From: Gorillibacterium sp.
GTDB lineage: Bacteria > Bacillota > Bacilli > Paenibacillales > NBRC-103111
Assembly: GCA_014380705.1 (NCBI GenBank)
Contig: JACMJI010000247.1
Span: forward strand, 1 to 8,991
Direction of reading: 5' to 3'
DNA length: 8,991 bases
Within the stretch, counting starts at the first letter, position 1, and the number at the start of each line of letters is the position of its first letter. Below the pieces are notes generated by a model. The model had not been told where the DNA came from. It searched no databases and saw nothing but the letters and a program-made list of their open reading frames with translations. The position numbers and the translations under genes are program-made. Positions 6,129 to 8,991 of this stretch are shown piece by piece.

Positions 6129-6377
6129 GTGTATATTCACCTGGGAGGCGAACGGATCATCCGTTCAACGGAGCTAATCGCCATCTTTGATTTGTCCATT
6201 GAGAAAAACTCCAAAATATCTAAGCAATTCCTTACGGAAGCCGCTAAGAATAAGAAAACAGAAGTGATTGGAGAAGAAGAAAGTAAATCTTTAGTCGTTA
6301 CTGTCGATAAAGTATTTTATTCCCCTATTTCTACCGTTACTTTAAAAAAAAGATGTGTTCACTTATCCGTAAATTGA
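6129..6377 (+). CDS. remB: Extracellular matrix regulator RemB (YaaB, DUF370 family)
   Basis: An 82-residue protein matching B. subtilis YaaB/RemB (81 residues). RemB is linked to biofilm matrix gene expression, and its homologue RemA binds DNA. The start was chosen as GTG at 6129-6131: AAGGGGG (6115-6121) lies seven bases upstream, and the product then begins MYIHLGGE as in the family. ATG at 6123 is in frame but sits only one base from the ribosome binding site, and a TTG at 6102 is also in frame. Recognisable parts are IRSTELIAIFDL (about 11-22), SLVVTVDKVFYSPIS (about 54-68) and the conserved TLKKR (71-75), which is encoded across a run of eight A residues (6344-6351). It lies 45 bases after recF and 54 before gyrB. 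Confidence 0.92.
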   Translation: MYIHLGGERIIRSTELIAIFDLSIEKNSKISKQFLTEAAKNKKTEVIGEEESKSLVVTVDKVFYSPISTVTLKKRCVHLSVN

Positions 6378-6428
6378 ATAGATTTACCGAAAAGTATGTC
6401 ATTAGAATTTTTGTGAAGAAGGTGATAG

Positions 6429-8348
<1,920 letters not shown>

Positions 8349-8373
8349 AGCCGTAGATTATAAAAAATATAGC

Positions 8374-8417
8374 GATAATCCGCAGCAGGGTTCCACTATG
8401 GGACCTTGCGCGTTATC
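8374..8417 (+). repeat. Long imperfect hairpin in the gyrB-gyrA spacer
   Basis: GATAA (8374-8378) pairs with TTATC (8413-8417), CGC (8381-8383) with GCG (8410-8412), and GCAGGGTTCC (8385-8394) with GGGACCTTGC (8400-8409), with two G-T pairs and loop ACTAT. In all about 18 pairs are interrupted only by small bulges on the left arm. It ends seven bases before the gyrA ribosome binding site. It is not followed by a T-run, so it is not a standard terminator. It could tune gyrA translation or protect transcript ends. Confidence 0.65.
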
Positions 8418-8436
8418 TTGTTAAGGGAGGTACAGC

Positions 8437-8991
8437 ATGGCCGAGGAAATAAAGTCGCAAGTACGCGAAAGGGATATCAGCTCAGAAATGCGTGAATCCT
8501 TTATGGCTTATGCCATGAGCATTATCGTTCAGCGCGCTCTACCTGATGTGCGAGACGGTTTGAAGCCGGTCCATCGGCGGATTTTATATGCTATGTCAGA
8601 GCTCGGTATGTCACCGGATAAACCACACAAGAAGTCAGCGAGAATTGTCGGTGAGGTCATTGGTAAATATCACCCTCACGGAGACTCAGCCGTATATGAA
8701 ACGATGGTACGGATGGCTCAGGACTTTTCTCTACGCTATATGTTAGTTGACGGACATGGTAACTTTGGTTCAATTGATGGAGATTTCGCTGCTGCGATGC
8801 GGTATACGGAAGCTCGGTTGTCTAAGATTGCAATGGAAATGCTGCGTGATCTCAATAAAGATACCGTAGATTTTATACCCAACTATGACGGTGAAGAGAT
8901 CCAACCAGATGTCCTCCCTTCTCGTTTCCCCAATCTGCTTGTAAATGGATCTTCAGGAATTGCCGTGGGCATGGCCACCAATATACCTCCC
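8437..8991 (+). CDS. gyrA: DNA gyrase subunit A, N-terminal part (cut by window edge)
   Basis: The DNA-cleaving subunit of gyrase. The first 185 codons are visible, and the window ends exactly on a codon. The start is ATG at 8437, six bases after a strong GGGAGG (8425-8430). The sequence contains [20 protein letters not shown], the conserved [20 protein letters not shown], and the breakage-reunion site [11 protein letters not shown] with catalytic Tyr123. The quinolone-determining segment reads [10 protein letters not shown], with Ser84 and Glu88, the usual quinolone-sensitive residues. It continues to the [12 protein letters not shown] motif. No intein is present at the sites seen. The position right after gyrB is standard, so the two subunits are probably made together. 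The numbering is for the complete N-terminus shown here. Confidence 0.98.
   Translation, partial: MAEEIKSQVRERDISSEMRESFMAYAMSIIVQRALPDVRDGLKPVHRRILYAMSELGMSPDKPHKKSARIVGEVIGKYHPHGDSAVYETMVRMAQDFSLRYMLVDGHGNFGSIDGDFAAAMRYTEARLSKIAMEMLRDLNKDTVDFIPNYDGEEIQPDVLPSRFPNLLVNGSSGIAVGMATNIPP

Noticed and set aside
6344..6351. Run of eight A residues in remB as a programmed slippage site
   Set aside because: The normal frame gives the conserved TLKKR motif and a full-length product, so no frameshift is needed to explain it.
8385..8430. T-box-like look of the gyrB-gyrA spacer (GGGACCTTGCGCG)
   Set aside because: The spacer is only 88 bases, with no room for a specifier stem. The T-box core sequence is not matched, and gyrA is not an aminoacylation or amino acid gene.

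Overview
This window is a bacterial chromosomal replication origin (oriC) region with the gene order typical of Bacillota, class Bacilli. The left arm is transcribed leftward (yidC/spoIIIJ, rnpA, rpmH). The right arm is transcribed rightward (dnaA, dnaN, rlbA/yaaA, recF, remB/yaaB, gyrB, gyrA). The protein sequences resemble those of Bacilli such as Bacillus or Paenibacillus: a lipoprotein-type YidC, RemB and the S4 protein RlbA, and a 638-residue GyrB. I cannot place the genus from sequence alone. Base composition looks moderate, and nothing suggests horizontally acquired DNA.

Layout. Positions 1-407 (minus) hold the N-terminal part of a YidC/SpoIIIJ insertase, cut by the window edge. Positions 503-859 (minus) encode the RNase P protein. 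A 260-bp gap follows with two strong hairpins and a terminator, then rpmH (L34) at 1120-1254 (minus) behind a good sigma-A promoter. From 1255 to 2002 there is no gene. This stretch holds the rpmH promoter, a cluster of DnaA boxes (1520-1751), a good dnaA promoter inside the cluster (1595-1623) and a long dnaA leader with a hairpin. dnaA is at 2003-3367. The dnaA-dnaN gap (3368-3601) holds a second DnaA-box group, a GC block, a run of DnaA-trios and an AT-rich stretch, which together look like the unwinding site. The origin is therefore bipartite, flanking dnaA as in B. subtilis. dnaN (3602-4744), rlbA (4753-4977), recF (4968-6083), remB (6129-6377), gyrB (6432-8348) and the first 185 codons of gyrA (8437-8991) follow closely on one strand. 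No clear terminator is seen between them, but a long hairpin lies just before the gyrA ribosome binding site.

How the genes work together. DnaA binds both box clusters, melts the DNA beside the trios and starts replication. DnaN is the sliding clamp, RecF acts in gap repair, and GyrB/GyrA relieve supercoiling ahead of the forks. L34, RnpA and YidC serve translation, tRNA maturation and membrane protein insertion. Five of the ten genes appear to start with TTG or GTG, and several starts here are set by the ribosome binding site rather than by the longest reading frame.

I found no undescribed system. The region is a conserved core locus. The points worth a second look are non-coding: the hairpin pair between rpmH and rnpA, the structured dnaA leader, the gyrB-gyrA hairpin and the details of the origin.
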